6,276 nucleotides of DNA from Dehalococcoidia bacterium LH_S1 (GTDB taxonomy: Bacteria; Chloroflexota; Dehalococcoidia; SZUA-161; SpSt-899), in contig JAGXOF010000054.1 in NCBI GenBank assembly GCA_023660035.1, positions 1 through 6,276 on the forward strand. Reading direction: 5' to 3'. The notes beneath the pieces are model-generated. The model made no database searches. It was not told the DNA's origin and worked only from the letters and a program-made list of their open reading frames with translations. Numbering within the stretch: position 1 is the stretch's first letter; the number at the start of each line of letters is the position of its first letter. Below, piece by piece: positions 1 through 5,940 of this stretch. A program made the position numbers and the translations under genes.

Positions 1-1
1 C

Positions 2-316
2 TCTGTTGCCTTCAGGAAAAAGCAATATAAAAGTGTTGAAGAATTACAAATTGACCTGGATAACTTTATGGATTATTATAATTACCGAAGGACCCATCAA
101 GGATATAAGCTAAATGAGAATGGTTATAAGATACCAGGGCAAGTGCATTTTCAGAAAAATTTGACAAAGACGAAAGAATGTGCGAAAACAGAAAAAATAG
201 GAGAAATAATAAGCAGAAAGGAGGGTGGGAAAATTTTGAATTTTGCTTTTTATCCTGTTAAATTAGAAGTTGAAAAGAGGGAGGTTCTGGCATATCAATC
301 TGTAAACACATCTTGA
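2..316 (+). CDS. Integrase-type transposase, C-terminal end (partial at window edge)
   Basis: The frame is open from the first bases of the window and ends at TGA 314-316, so only the C-terminus (about 104 codons) is visible; the ATG at 68 is internal, not the start. The visible residues include FRKKQYKSVEELQ, then FMDYYNYRRTHQGYK. The DYYN..R.HQGY block is the typical end of the rve/DDE integrase core in IS481- and IS3-type transposases, just after the catalytic Glu region. The 45 or so residues after the integrase block are lysine- and glutamate-rich and I do not recognise them; they could be a native tail or read-through past a degraded end. The catalytic D, D and E residues lie mostly outside the window, so whether the element is intact cannot be judged. 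No convincing terminal inverted repeat was found between the stop and position 334. Confidence 0.75.
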   Translation, partial: SVAFRKKQYKSVEELQIDLDNFMDYYNYRRTHQGYKLNENGYKIPGQVHFQKNLTKTKECAKTEKIGEIISRKEGGKILNFAFYPVKLEVEKREVLAYQSVNTS

Positions 317-333
317 AGCCAGGACATATTAAT

Positions 334-473
334 GCTTTTGTAAAAAGGCGTCAATCCGGTAGCTCCCGGATCGAGTCCGGAAGGAGTCCAGATGGGTTGG
401 AACTGTTTGAAGATACTGGATTCCGGCTTTCGCCGGAATGACGGGAAAGGGTATTTCCGACTTTTTGCGAAGC
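334..473. repeat. MITE-like intergenic repeat with imperfect terminal inverted repeats
   Basis: This non-coding stretch is bounded by GCTTTTGTAAAAAGGCG (334-350) and CGACTTTTTGCGAAGC (458-473), which are imperfect inverted repeats of each other (AAAAAG core, a few transitions and one gap). Inside are two hairpins: CCGGA/TCCGG around 366-380 and a strong 8-bp stem ATTCCGGC/GCCGGAAT at 420-439 with a TTTC loop. The palindrome with a following GACGG resembles the dispersed GGATTCC..GGAATGACG repeats that are common between genes in deltaproteobacteria and other bacteria. It sits directly against the ribosome binding site of the hydratase remnant at 495. Family membership is recalled, not searched. 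Confidence 0.6.
420..439. repeat. REP-like perfect palindrome inside the MITE-like repeat
   Basis: ATTCCGGC (420-427) and GCCGGAAT (432-439) form a perfect 8-bp stem closing a 4-nt TTTC loop. There is no T-run after it, so it is not a standard intrinsic terminator. It is best read as the core of the surrounding dispersed repeat. Confidence 0.7.
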
Positions 474-494
474 CATTATTAAAGGGAGAACGGC

Positions 495-866
495 ATGGAA
501 TATACAACCATTATTTACGAAAAGAAAGATAGCATCGGAACGATCACACTGAACAGGCCGAAGAGTATGAATGCTCTTAATGGCGATGTGCTGAGAGAAT
601 TGGATGATGTGTTAGATGTAATTGGAGTTGTTCCTGTTGCCTCTTTGATGGAAGAAACTCGGAAGATGGCCTCGAAGATAGCACGACAGCCTGGCGTCGC
701 ATTGAGAATTACCAAACTTGTAATTAATGGCGACATGAATCTGGATATGAAATCTGCTCTGGCATATGAGGCACGCAGTTTTGAATTCCTCTTTTCAACG
801 GAAGATCAGAAAGAGGGAACGAAAGCCTTTGTGGAAAAGAGAAAACCGGTCTTTAAGGACAAATAA
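495..866 (+). pseudogene. Enoyl-CoA hydratase/isomerase (crotonase) with in-frame internal deletion
   Basis: The 123-residue product joins the two ends of a crotonase. Residues 1-42 match the N-terminus (IGTITLNRPKSMNALNGDVL, the usual TLNRP..NAL block and first helix). Residues from about 44 on match the C-terminal third: VVPVASLMEETRKMASKIA, then the usual C-terminus FSTEDQKEGTKAFVEKRKPV. Family members are about 255-265 residues, so roughly 135-140 residues are missing around nt 618-630. The missing part holds both oxyanion-hole segments and the catalytic glutamates, so the product cannot be a working hydratase. The start ATG has a good AAGGGAGA site (482-489) and the reading frame is kept across the junction, so a short protein could still be made. 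The gene precedes the thiolase operon and was probably part of the same pathway. The MITE-like repeat ends just upstream and an integrase-type transposase lies further left. Confidence 0.85.
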
Positions 867-879
867 CTGAGATCCCTTT

Positions 880-956
880 TAACTGCTCAGGTTCAAAGTT
901 AACGGGTTCACGGTTAAAAAACTGATGAAGATTGAACCGGATAACCTGAGCAGTTA
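880..956. repeat. 14-bp perfect inverted repeat upstream of thiolase gene
   Basis: TAACTGCTCAGGTT (880-893) and AACCTGAGCAGTTA (943-956) are perfect reverse complements separated by 49 nt. The loop holds GGTTCA copies at 890-895 and 905-910, either of which can pair with TGAACC at 933-938. The right arm lies in the spacer and first -10 bases of the putative thiolase promoter. There is no T-run, so it is not an ordinary terminator. It may be a small mobile repeat, an attenuator-like RNA fold, or an operator. Confidence 0.8.
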
Positions 957-960
957 TAAT
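932..960 (+). promoter_or_regulatory. Putative sigma70 promoter of the thiolase-DUF35 operon
   Basis: A TTGAAC -35 box (932-937) is followed after 17 bp by a perfect TATAAT -10 box (955-960). Transcription would begin near 967 and give a leader of about 49 nt before the thiolase ATG at 1016. The right arm of the 14-bp inverted repeat lies between the boxes, so folding or a bound protein could affect use. It is called from sequence match only. Confidence 0.55.
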
Positions 961-1015
961 AATAACAGAATGCGACGGCACACAAGAGGCCGCCAGATAA
1001 CAGGAGGTATAAATA

Positions 1016-2191
1016 ATGAGGAGAGTTGCAATAGCCGGCGTGGGTCATACAGATATCATGTTTGATTCACCCAAGACTGAGGTAGAGATGTTTGCCGAGG
1101 CGGCCATGGATGCCATTAATGAATCAAATTTGAAGCCAAATGATATACAGGCCATAAATTGCGGCAATGCTTTAGGTGATTTTTCTGAGGGACAGGGCAT
1201 GGTGCAATCTTATATTGCTGACGATATAGGGTGTTTTAATGTTCCTGCTACAAGGTTCGAGAGCGCATGTGCATCGGCAACCCTAGGGATAAGAGACGCT
1301 GCTATGTGGGTGGCTTCAGGCCAATATGACATTGTCCTGGCCGGAGGCACGGAAAAAGCTACGGCAATGGGCACTCCCCTCGCGACACGGACATTTGCCA
1401 TGGGGGAAGATAGCCGCTATGACTCTCCGTCAGGTATGACGTTTCCTGGTTTTTTTGCCATGCTGGCGCATCTTTATTGTTCAAGATATAATATACCGCT
1501 TGAAAAGCTCAAAGAGCAGATGGCGATGGTGTCGGTTCAATCACATCATTACGGTGTGAATAACCCCCACGCGCAGTTTAAGAAAGAGAGAACAGTCGAA
1601 CAAGTGTTGAGCAGCTTTATGATTGCTTCACCATTGCAGTTATTTGATTGTTGTCCTTTCTCTGACGGGGCGGCTGCTGTTGTCGTGGCATCGGAGGATG
1701 TGGCGAAGAAGCTTACGGATAAACCGGTTTATATCGTTGGCACAGGTCAGGCATCGGCCGGTAAGATGAGTGCTCAGTACAAATATCTGCCAAGGATCAG
1801 GGCGCGAGAGGTGTCTGTTAAACAGGCGTATGATATGGCGGGTCTGGGGCCAGAGGATATCGATATCTGTGAGCTTCATGATTGTTTCAGCATAGCAAGC
1901 ATTATTGCGGTAGAGAGTCTCGGCTTTGCTGATTTTGGTCATGGTGGTGAGCTTTGGGAGAAGGGTGAGACCAAAATAGGTAGTAAAATACCTGTAAATA
2001 TTTCCGGTGGATTGAAATCAAAAGGCCACCCCATAGGAGCAACCGGCGCTTCCCAGACCTATGAGATTGTAAAGCAACTTAGAGGTGAACTGGTTGATCA
2101 GGGAAGGCAGGTAGAGGGAGCAAGAGTGGGGCTTGTAGACACACTGGGCGGAGATGGGTTAAGTTGTAATCTGATTTTAAAAGCTGACTAA
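1016..2191 (+). CDS. SCP-x-type thiolase (acetyl-CoA acetyltransferase family)
   Basis: A complete 391-residue thiolase of the non-canonical SCP-x/lipid-transfer class. The nucleophilic cysteine is Cys85 in FESACASA. Instead of the NEAF motif of classical thiolases it has HDCF at 288-291, and Cys290 probably serves as the second cysteine. The GGLKSKGHPIGATG block carries His338. The C-terminal CxG motif of ordinary thiolases is replaced by LGGDGLS (377-383), as is usual in this class. Such enzymes cleave or form 3-oxoacyl-CoA in the cytoplasm and often need a DUF35 Zn-ribbon/OB-fold partner, here encoded next (2370). Known examples are steroid side-chain enzymes, the archaeal acetoacetyl-CoA thiolase complex, and benzoylsuccinyl-CoA thiolase BbsAB. 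The substrate cannot be read from sequence. The start is set by AGGAGGT at 1002-1008, 7 nt before ATG. Confidence 0.92.
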   Translation: MRRVAIAGVGHTDIMFDSPKTEVEMFAEAAMDAINESNLKPNDIQAINCGNALGDFSEGQGMVQSYIADDIGCFNVPATRFESACASATLGIRDAAMWVASGQYDIVLAGGTEKATAMGTPLATRTFAMGEDSRYDSPSGMTFPGFFAMLAHLYCSRYNIPLEKLKEQMAMVSVQSHHYGVNNPHAQFKKERTVEQVLSSFMIASPLQLFDCCPFSDGAAAVVVASEDVAKKLTDKPVYIVGTGQASAGKMSAQYKYLPRIRAREVSVKQAYDMAGLGPEDIDICELHDCFSIASIIAVESLGFADFGHGGELWEKGETKIGSKIPVNISGGLKSKGHPIGATGASQTYEIVKQLRGELVDQGRQVEGARVGLVDTLGGDGLSCNLILKAD

Positions 2192-2211
2192 GTAATCGTA
2201 CCTACACAGTT

Positions 2212-2243
2212 AGGCACAGAGGTGCAAAGGCGCACAGGCACAA
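2212..2243. repeat. Four degenerate 8-bp tandem repeats, AGGYRCAN
   Basis: Four adjacent octamers read AGGCACAG, AGGTGCAA, AGGCGCAC and AGGCACAA, fitting AGGYRCAN. They lie 21 nt after the thiolase stop, in the thiolase-DUF35 gap. They encode nothing visible and look like an intergenic microsatellite. Confidence 0.65.
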
Positions 2244-2258
2244 AGAGTAGGAGCTAAA

Positions 2259-2271
2259 GCGGTAAAGCCGC
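2259..2271. repeat. 13-bp hairpin repeat, copy 1
   Basis: GCGGTAAAGCCGC forms a GCGG/CCGC stem with a 5-nt loop. An identical copy is at 4517-4529 in the gap before the acyl-CoA dehydrogenase. Another possible stem follows here: GACTGAGG (2275-2282) with CCTCAGTC (2318-2325). None is followed by a T-run. Confidence 0.6.
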
Positions 2272-2369
2272 GAGGACTGAGGAACGAGCAATGAGGACTA
2301 AAAGTTCTTCCTTTGAACCTCAGTCGTTACAAATAATCAATAACTCGTGTTTACAGGGAGGAGAATGAT

Positions 2370-2780
2370 ATGGAGTATAAGTTGACCTTTAGGGAATATA
2401 GTGAATCTCTCAAAAGAGATAAATTGTTGGGGTTAAAGTGTAGCAATTGTCAAACTATTACATGCCCGCCGAAGATGACCTGTCAGGAGTGTGGCGGCAC
2501 GGATCTGGAAGTCACCGAGCTAAGCGGCAAAGGGAAGATTGTAACCTATACCGTTATTTATGTCGCACCTGAGGGCAGGGAGAATGAATCTCCCTATGCC
2601 GTTGTGTTGGTAGAACTTGAGGAGGGTCCATGGATAACGGGCAATTTGATTGATATAGACCCGGCCAGGGTTGGTATGGAATTAATCGGAAGGCAGGTAA
2701 AATTGGGCCACAAAGTTTTCTCGGGAGATAAATACTCCGATGGTGATGCTGCAAGGCCGCTGTTTAGCTTTGCAGATTAG
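2370..2780 (+). CDS. Zn-ribbon OB-fold (DUF35) protein, thiolase partner subunit
   Basis: A complete 136-residue protein with the two-part plan of the family. The N-terminal helix and rubredoxin-like zinc ribbon have four ligands, Cys24-x2-Cys27 and Cys38-x2-Cys41, with an extra Cys32. An OB-fold follows at about 48-133 (GKGKIVTYTVIYVAPEG, then SPYAVVLVELEEG, ending ARPLFSF, close to the usual P.F.F end). Such proteins are not enzymes themselves; they bind SCP-x-type thiolases and can help hold CoA substrates or join partner enzymes. The gene follows the thiolase by 178 nt and most likely encodes its partner, comparable by family to BbsA beside BbsB. The start is set by the strong AGGGAGGAG site (2355-2363), 6 nt before ATG. 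The overlapping upstream ATG at 2365 is in another frame. Confidence 0.9.
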   Translation: MEYKLTFREYSESLKRDKLLGLKCSNCQTITCPPKMTCQECGGTDLEVTELSGKGKIVTYTVIYVAPEGRENESPYAVVLVELEEGPWITGNLIDIDPARVGMELIGRQVKLGHKVFSGDKYSDGDAARPLFSFAD

Positions 2781-2803
2781 GATCATCTTCCGATTAGTTG
2801 TAG

Positions 2804-2822
2804 TTAATTAGAGCGTGTCGCA
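2804..2822. repeat. Insertion sequence left end: 19-bp inverted repeat including target
   Basis: TTAATTAGAGCGTGTCGCA is the perfect reverse complement of 4471-4489. Because TAATTA (2805-2810) is palindromic and also follows the right end in direct orientation (4483-4488), it is best read as a 6-bp target duplication, leaving a 12-bp true end GAGCGTGTCGCA (2811-2822). Confidence 0.85.
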
Positions 2823-2944
2823 GAATTGGTTCGGAGATGAACGGGTGACCTTTCCCTCTTTCCGAAGGTTCCCCTTTCACCTTACCATTACCAGTTTTCT
2901 CCAACCTGCTCTAAGATTTATCTCATTTCTGTTCATTTTTCTCT

Positions 2945-4351
2945 TCAGATATGTGCCTCTTTCACGCGTCTCTCGGAATTCGCCAGATCCCTCATGAGCT
3001 TGTTCAGATTCAACGACAGCATAGACCCCTGCCCTGATCCCTGAAGCACCTCCCACTTCCGCTCCTTGGGCTTGTTGAACCCGTATTTCTCTGTCTTCAA
3101 TGTGCCAATGCTTCCTTCCATCTTCCCCCGCTCGCTTCTTACTCTCTCCCGGTCTTCCCCGGCAACGAGCCATTCTCCTTTCCCCTTGGGCTGAATCCCA
3201 ATCTTCTGGACCCCCGCCTGCGCAAGCTTCTTCAGTGTCGCTTGTGCACGCCCACCACGATCGTAGACAAATAACTCCGGCACCGTCTTCTCTCCAAATA
3301 TCTTCTGGTAACCGACTAGCGAAAGAAGCGGCATCTTCGACTCGTCTGGGGAAGAGAGTAAGAAGCTGCCAAAGAGATACCCTCCGCCTATTCGGTTAAT
3401 CAGATAATTGAGTCCAAATTCGACCTTCTTCCCCGCCTTGTTGCGGATAATTGCACGCGCCTGGGTGAGTCCAGCATGCAGAATCTTTCCCTCGGCCACC
3501 ACGCCGGTGGTCATCCATTGAATGATCTGCGGAAGCAGCCGCGTGGCCACTCCTTTCATCGTATTGAGCTTGTTGATCGCTCCTTGCTCCACGCGATCTG
3601 TGCTCTGAAGGATGCTTTTGGCCACCTGGGTGGTCTGTTCCATCAGATGCTCGGTCTCTTCGATGATCCGAGTTAAAATCTGCTGCTTCTCCTCCTTGGA
3701 CTTGGCAAACAGGTGATGCTCTTTGACCGATCTTATCACGGTCTTGGCCTGCTCGATTGCTGGTTCTACTCCTTGAACCCCTTTTTTCTTGAGATTCCCC
3801 AGGGCTCTCAGACAGCGTTGCACCATCCCCCTCAAGATCCCAGTTTCGTTGGGATAGCCAATTGGAAGCTCCTGAGCCGTGGTATCCGCCGAAAGGACGC
3901 TGGGGTCTCCAAATCCCAAGCGCACCGACTCCTTCACGATAAGTTCGTTGATTTCTTCCAGGCCCTCCGCTCCCAGCGCCGCATATGCCCGAGCGATGTT
4001 GGAATGATCCCGGACCTGAGGCGTCAGATCGTCTTGCTTTGAGATAAACACTCGTGCTACAACACTCTCGGCCAAATACACCTCCATCGCCCTGGAGTTG
4101 AAATGCTTGACCAACATCAATACCAAGATAGGCACATACAACGAGGCATCTCAGGAAAGCCCAGGTTTGCCATCCACGTTTTTTCCCACGGCCCTCCACC
4201 TTCTGATCATGACCTCTCGAATGGCCTCCCAAGGGAGCGCCCGCTTGAGTTGCAGCAGAGGGTGATTGTAGTCCACATAGATGGAGATGATCTCTCCTTT
4301 TTCTGCTTCCAAAGAGGGTCCTACGGATGTAGAATGGCTTTGTTCTCTCAT
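2945..4351 (-). pseudogene. DDE transposase interrupted by one in-frame TGA stop
   Basis: Read on the minus strand from ATG 4351, the frame runs 468 codons to TGA 2945-2947, with one internal stop, TGA at 4153-4151 (codon 67). The first 66 residues (MREQSHSTSV...) and the part after the stop (DASLYVPILVLMLVKHFNSR...) are in the same frame and both look like real transposase sequence. The context around the stop, PGLS-stop-DASLYVP, suggests a Trp TGG to TGA change. The likely catalytic triad is intact (full-frame numbering): Asp156 in SADTTAQELPIGYP, Asp364 in FVYDRGG, Glu412 in RGKMEGSIGTLKT. A helical, lysine/glutamate-rich insertion lies between the first and second Asp. AGGAGG (4357-4362, minus strand) is 5 nt before the ATG. 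A restart at TTG 4141 could give a 398-residue product lacking the N-terminal domain, which I consider unlikely to be active. Confidence 0.8.
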
Positions 4352-4386
4352 GATTTCCTCCTGGGGTTTGGGTTTTCATGCCCCAA

Positions 4387-4416
4387 GTTATATCAGAGAG
4401 GAAGTGTGATTTTCAA
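4387..4416 (-). promoter_or_regulatory. Putative transposase promoter within the IS
   Basis: On the minus strand TTGAAA (4416-4411) is followed after 18 bp by TATAAC (4392-4387), each one mismatch from the sigma70 consensus. The start point near 4380 would give a leader of about 29 nt before the transposase ATG at 4351. Confidence 0.55.
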
Positions 4417-4470
4417 CCCAAAAAGAGATCTATGCCCTTAAGATATTATTGTGGTCGCGCGTCCTCGTTG

Positions 4471-4489
4471 TGCGACACGCTCTAATTAA
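4471..4489. repeat. Insertion sequence right end: 19-bp inverted repeat including target
   Basis: TGCGACACGCTCTAATTAA mirrors 2804-2822 perfectly. The likely true end is 4471-4482, followed by the target copy TAATTA at 4483-4488. The match stops at the inner base on both sides (G at 2823 against G at 4470). Confidence 0.85.
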
Positions 4490-4800
4490 GGCAAAATAAG
4501 TGTGTTAGCTACTAAGGCGGTAAAGCCGCAAAGTTATCAAGGATCAGGGGTCAGTGCTGATCCCTGACACCAGCATCTGTGCAAAAGAAGAAAGGCCGTT
4601 AAAGACCGGTCCTAAGCTTGGGTTAACTCATAATCAGGGAGGTCTGTGCGGCAGTCTGGTCTGCAGTGTGGTAATATTTGGTAATGAGCTATAGATCGAT
4701 GCCATATTCAATACTGGGTTGTTATTGCGATTAAGGTGAAGCAAGCCTGTGATCTATATCTACAGGTTCATGAATACTTCATAAACAGAGGAGGAAGAAA
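4490..4800. other. Non-coding gap with hairpin repeats before acyl-CoA dehydrogenase
   Basis: No gene is supported in these 311 nt. The gap holds the second 13-bp hairpin repeat (4517-4529) and another hairpin, GGATCAG (4541-4547) with CTGATCC (4557-4563) around a 9-nt loop, without a T-run. The last part leads to AGGAGG at 4789-4794, the ribosome binding site of the dehydrogenase. I see no convincing -35/-10 pair for that gene; TATATC at 4755-4760 has no good partner. Before the IS arrived this gap was continuous with the DUF35 gene end. Confidence 0.6.
4517..4529. repeat. 13-bp hairpin repeat, copy 2
   Basis: GCGGTAAAGCCGC, identical to 2259-2271, again in an intergenic gap. The flanks are related (CTAAAGCGG against CTAAGGCGG), suggesting the remains of a longer dispersed repeat. 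Confidence 0.6.
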
Positions 4801-5940
4801 ATGGATTTTCGATTAACTGAAGAGCAAGAGATGATCAGGAGCATGTCTCGTAAGTTCGCTAATGAGGTCATATCTCCAAGAGCTCAAGAAACGGAAAGAA
4901 GTGGAGAGGCGCCTTATGACATAATTGACAAGATGGCTGATTTGGGGATGATGGGCATTCCCTATCCAGAAAAATATGGTGGGAGTGGAGGAGATTGGGT
5001 AAGTCAAATGTTATGTGTGGAGGAGGTTTCCCGTGGAGATGTAGCTCTAGGAGGGATGCTTGATGTAACCTCTATTATAGCTCAAGAGCTATATGAATTT
5101 GGGACCGAGGAGCAGAAAAAGAGATGGCTAATTCCTATAGCTCAAGGTAAGGAAATTGGTGCTTATGGGCTTACTGAGCCTGATGCCGGTAGTGATGCAG
5201 GTGCCACTAAAACTACTGCCGTGCTTGATGGGAATGAATGGGTCATTAATGGCACGAAGCAGTTCATCACAAACATAGGACTTAAAAGTTCGCATATAGT
5301 AACTATTACTGCACGCTCTGGAAGGAGAAAAGATGGGAAGGCCATTATAAATACATTCATTGTTCCTAAGGGAACCCCTGGGTTCACTGTAGGCAAGCCC
5401 TGGGACAAAATGGCCTGGCACTGGCTTCCAAGTTGCGAGTTGAGCTTTGAGGATTGCCATATTCCCAAGGATTATATCTTAGGCCAGGAAGGAAAAGGTT
5501 TTGCTCAGCACTTGGCGGTGTTGGAGACAGGGCGGATTTTCGTTGCTGCTATTTCTGTTGGGCTTGCCCAGGCATGCCTTGATGCCTCCGTAAGTTACGC
5601 TAAAGAAAGGGTTCAATTTGGTCGACCTCTTTATAGTTTCGAAGGAATGTCTTTTAAGCTGGCTGATATGGCCATGAATATTGAACTAGCTCGCTTAATG
5701 TACTTAAAAGCTGCCTGGCTAAAGGATAAAAAGATGCCTCATACTCTGGAGGCATCCTATGCCAAGCTTTTTGCTTCAGAAATGGCGGAAAAGGCTGCCA
5801 GTGATGCAGTACAGATTCACGGTGGTTATGGATATATGACTGAGTTCCCTGTATCTCGTTACTATAAAGCCGCCAAATTGAACCAGATTGTCGAGGGAAC
5901 CTCAGAGGTGCAGCGAATTGTCATTAGCCGCAACCTTTAA
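4801..5940 (+). CDS. Acyl-CoA dehydrogenase (FAD-dependent)
   Basis: A complete 379-residue protein of normal family length. It oxidises an acyl-CoA to the 2,3-enoyl-CoA, passing electrons from FAD to electron-transfer flavoprotein in the cytoplasm. The N-terminal helical domain (about 1-118) begins MDFRLTEEQEMIRSMSRKFA. The middle beta domain has the signature AYGLTEPDAGSDA (121-133) and WVINGTKQFITN (147-158). The C-terminal helical domain has ERVQFGRPL (269-277), QIHGGYGYMTEFPVSRYY (338-355) and the catalytic Glu365 in IVEGTSEVQR. The segment DKMAWHWLPSCELSFEDC (202-219) departs from the usual K[ML]G.R.SDT.E pattern that lies near the substrate, so the acyl chain may be unusual. The substrate cannot be assigned; short/branched-chain or benzylsuccinyl-CoA (BbsG-like) are options. 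AGGAGG (4789-4794) is 6 nt before the ATG. The gene was probably in one cluster with the thiolase pair before the IS inserted. Confidence 0.93.
   Translation: MDFRLTEEQEMIRSMSRKFANEVISPRAQETERSGEAPYDIIDKMADLGMMGIPYPEKYGGSGGDWVSQMLCVEEVSRGDVALGGMLDVTSIIAQELYEFGTEEQKKRWLIPIAQGKEIGAYGLTEPDAGSDAGATKTTAVLDGNEWVINGTKQFITNIGLKSSHIVTITARSGRRKDGKAIINTFIVPKGTPGFTVGKPWDKMAWHWLPSCELSFEDCHIPKDYILGQEGKGFAQHLAVLETGRIFVAAISVGLAQACLDASVSYAKERVQFGRPLYSFEGMSFKLADMAMNIELARLMYLKAAWLKDKKMPHTLEASYAKLFASEMAEKAASDAVQIHGGYGYMTEFPVSRYYKAAKLNQIVEGTSEVQRIVISRNL

Larger units (their letters stand above)
2811..4482 (-). mobile_element. Complete insertion sequence with DDE transposase (about 1.67 kb)
   Basis: The element is bounded by GAGCGTGTCGCA and TGCGACACGCTC and carries one transposase frame on the minus strand with its own promoter and ribosome binding site. 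Both flanks show TAATTA, so removal of the element plus one copy restores GTTAATTAAGG, an uninterrupted TTAATTAA target. The exact duplication length is ambiguous because the target is palindromic (AATT or TTAA, 4 bp, also fit). The intact ends suggest recent insertion. The ends and transposase do not let me name the family safely; an ISNCY/IS1202-like or other DDE group is possible. It separates the DUF35 gene from the acyl-CoA dehydrogenase and is transcribed against both. Confidence 0.88.

Noticed and set aside
295..507. A 70-residue minus-strand ORF before the hydratase
   Set aside because: It is mostly the translation of the MITE-like repeat; peptides of this type (SFRRKPESS...) arise from the dispersed GGAATGACG palindromes and are not proteins.
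1640..1942. A 100-residue minus-strand ORF inside the thiolase gene
   Set aside because: It is antisense to a well-conserved thiolase and has no start context or recognisable motif. The same applies to the antisense frames inside the acyl-CoA dehydrogenase (4813-5468).
2815..2997. A 60-residue plus-strand ORF spanning the IS left end
   Set aside because: It begins in the terminal repeat and runs antisense through the transposase end; low-complexity Phe/Ser/Arg content, no ribosome binding site.
4100..4153. TGA at 4151-4153 as a selenocysteine codon; on the minus strand GATGTT-GGTCA-AGCATT could form a small hairpin with a GGTC loop
   Set aside because: The loop lies about 38 nt after the TGA, further than usual for bacterial SECIS elements, the stem has two G-U pairs, and nothing suggests a redox residue at this position of a transposase. 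Point mutation is simpler.
3396..4379. A 327-residue open frame on the minus strand overlapping the transposase
   Set aside because: It is in a different frame, its translation is rich in Gly, Arg and Ser with no recognisable motif, and the other frame carries clear DDE transposase sequence. It is a shadow.
4541..4563. Hairpin GGATCAG/CTGATCC as an intrinsic terminator
   Set aside because: The stem is only 7 bp, the loop is 9 nt, and no T-run follows.
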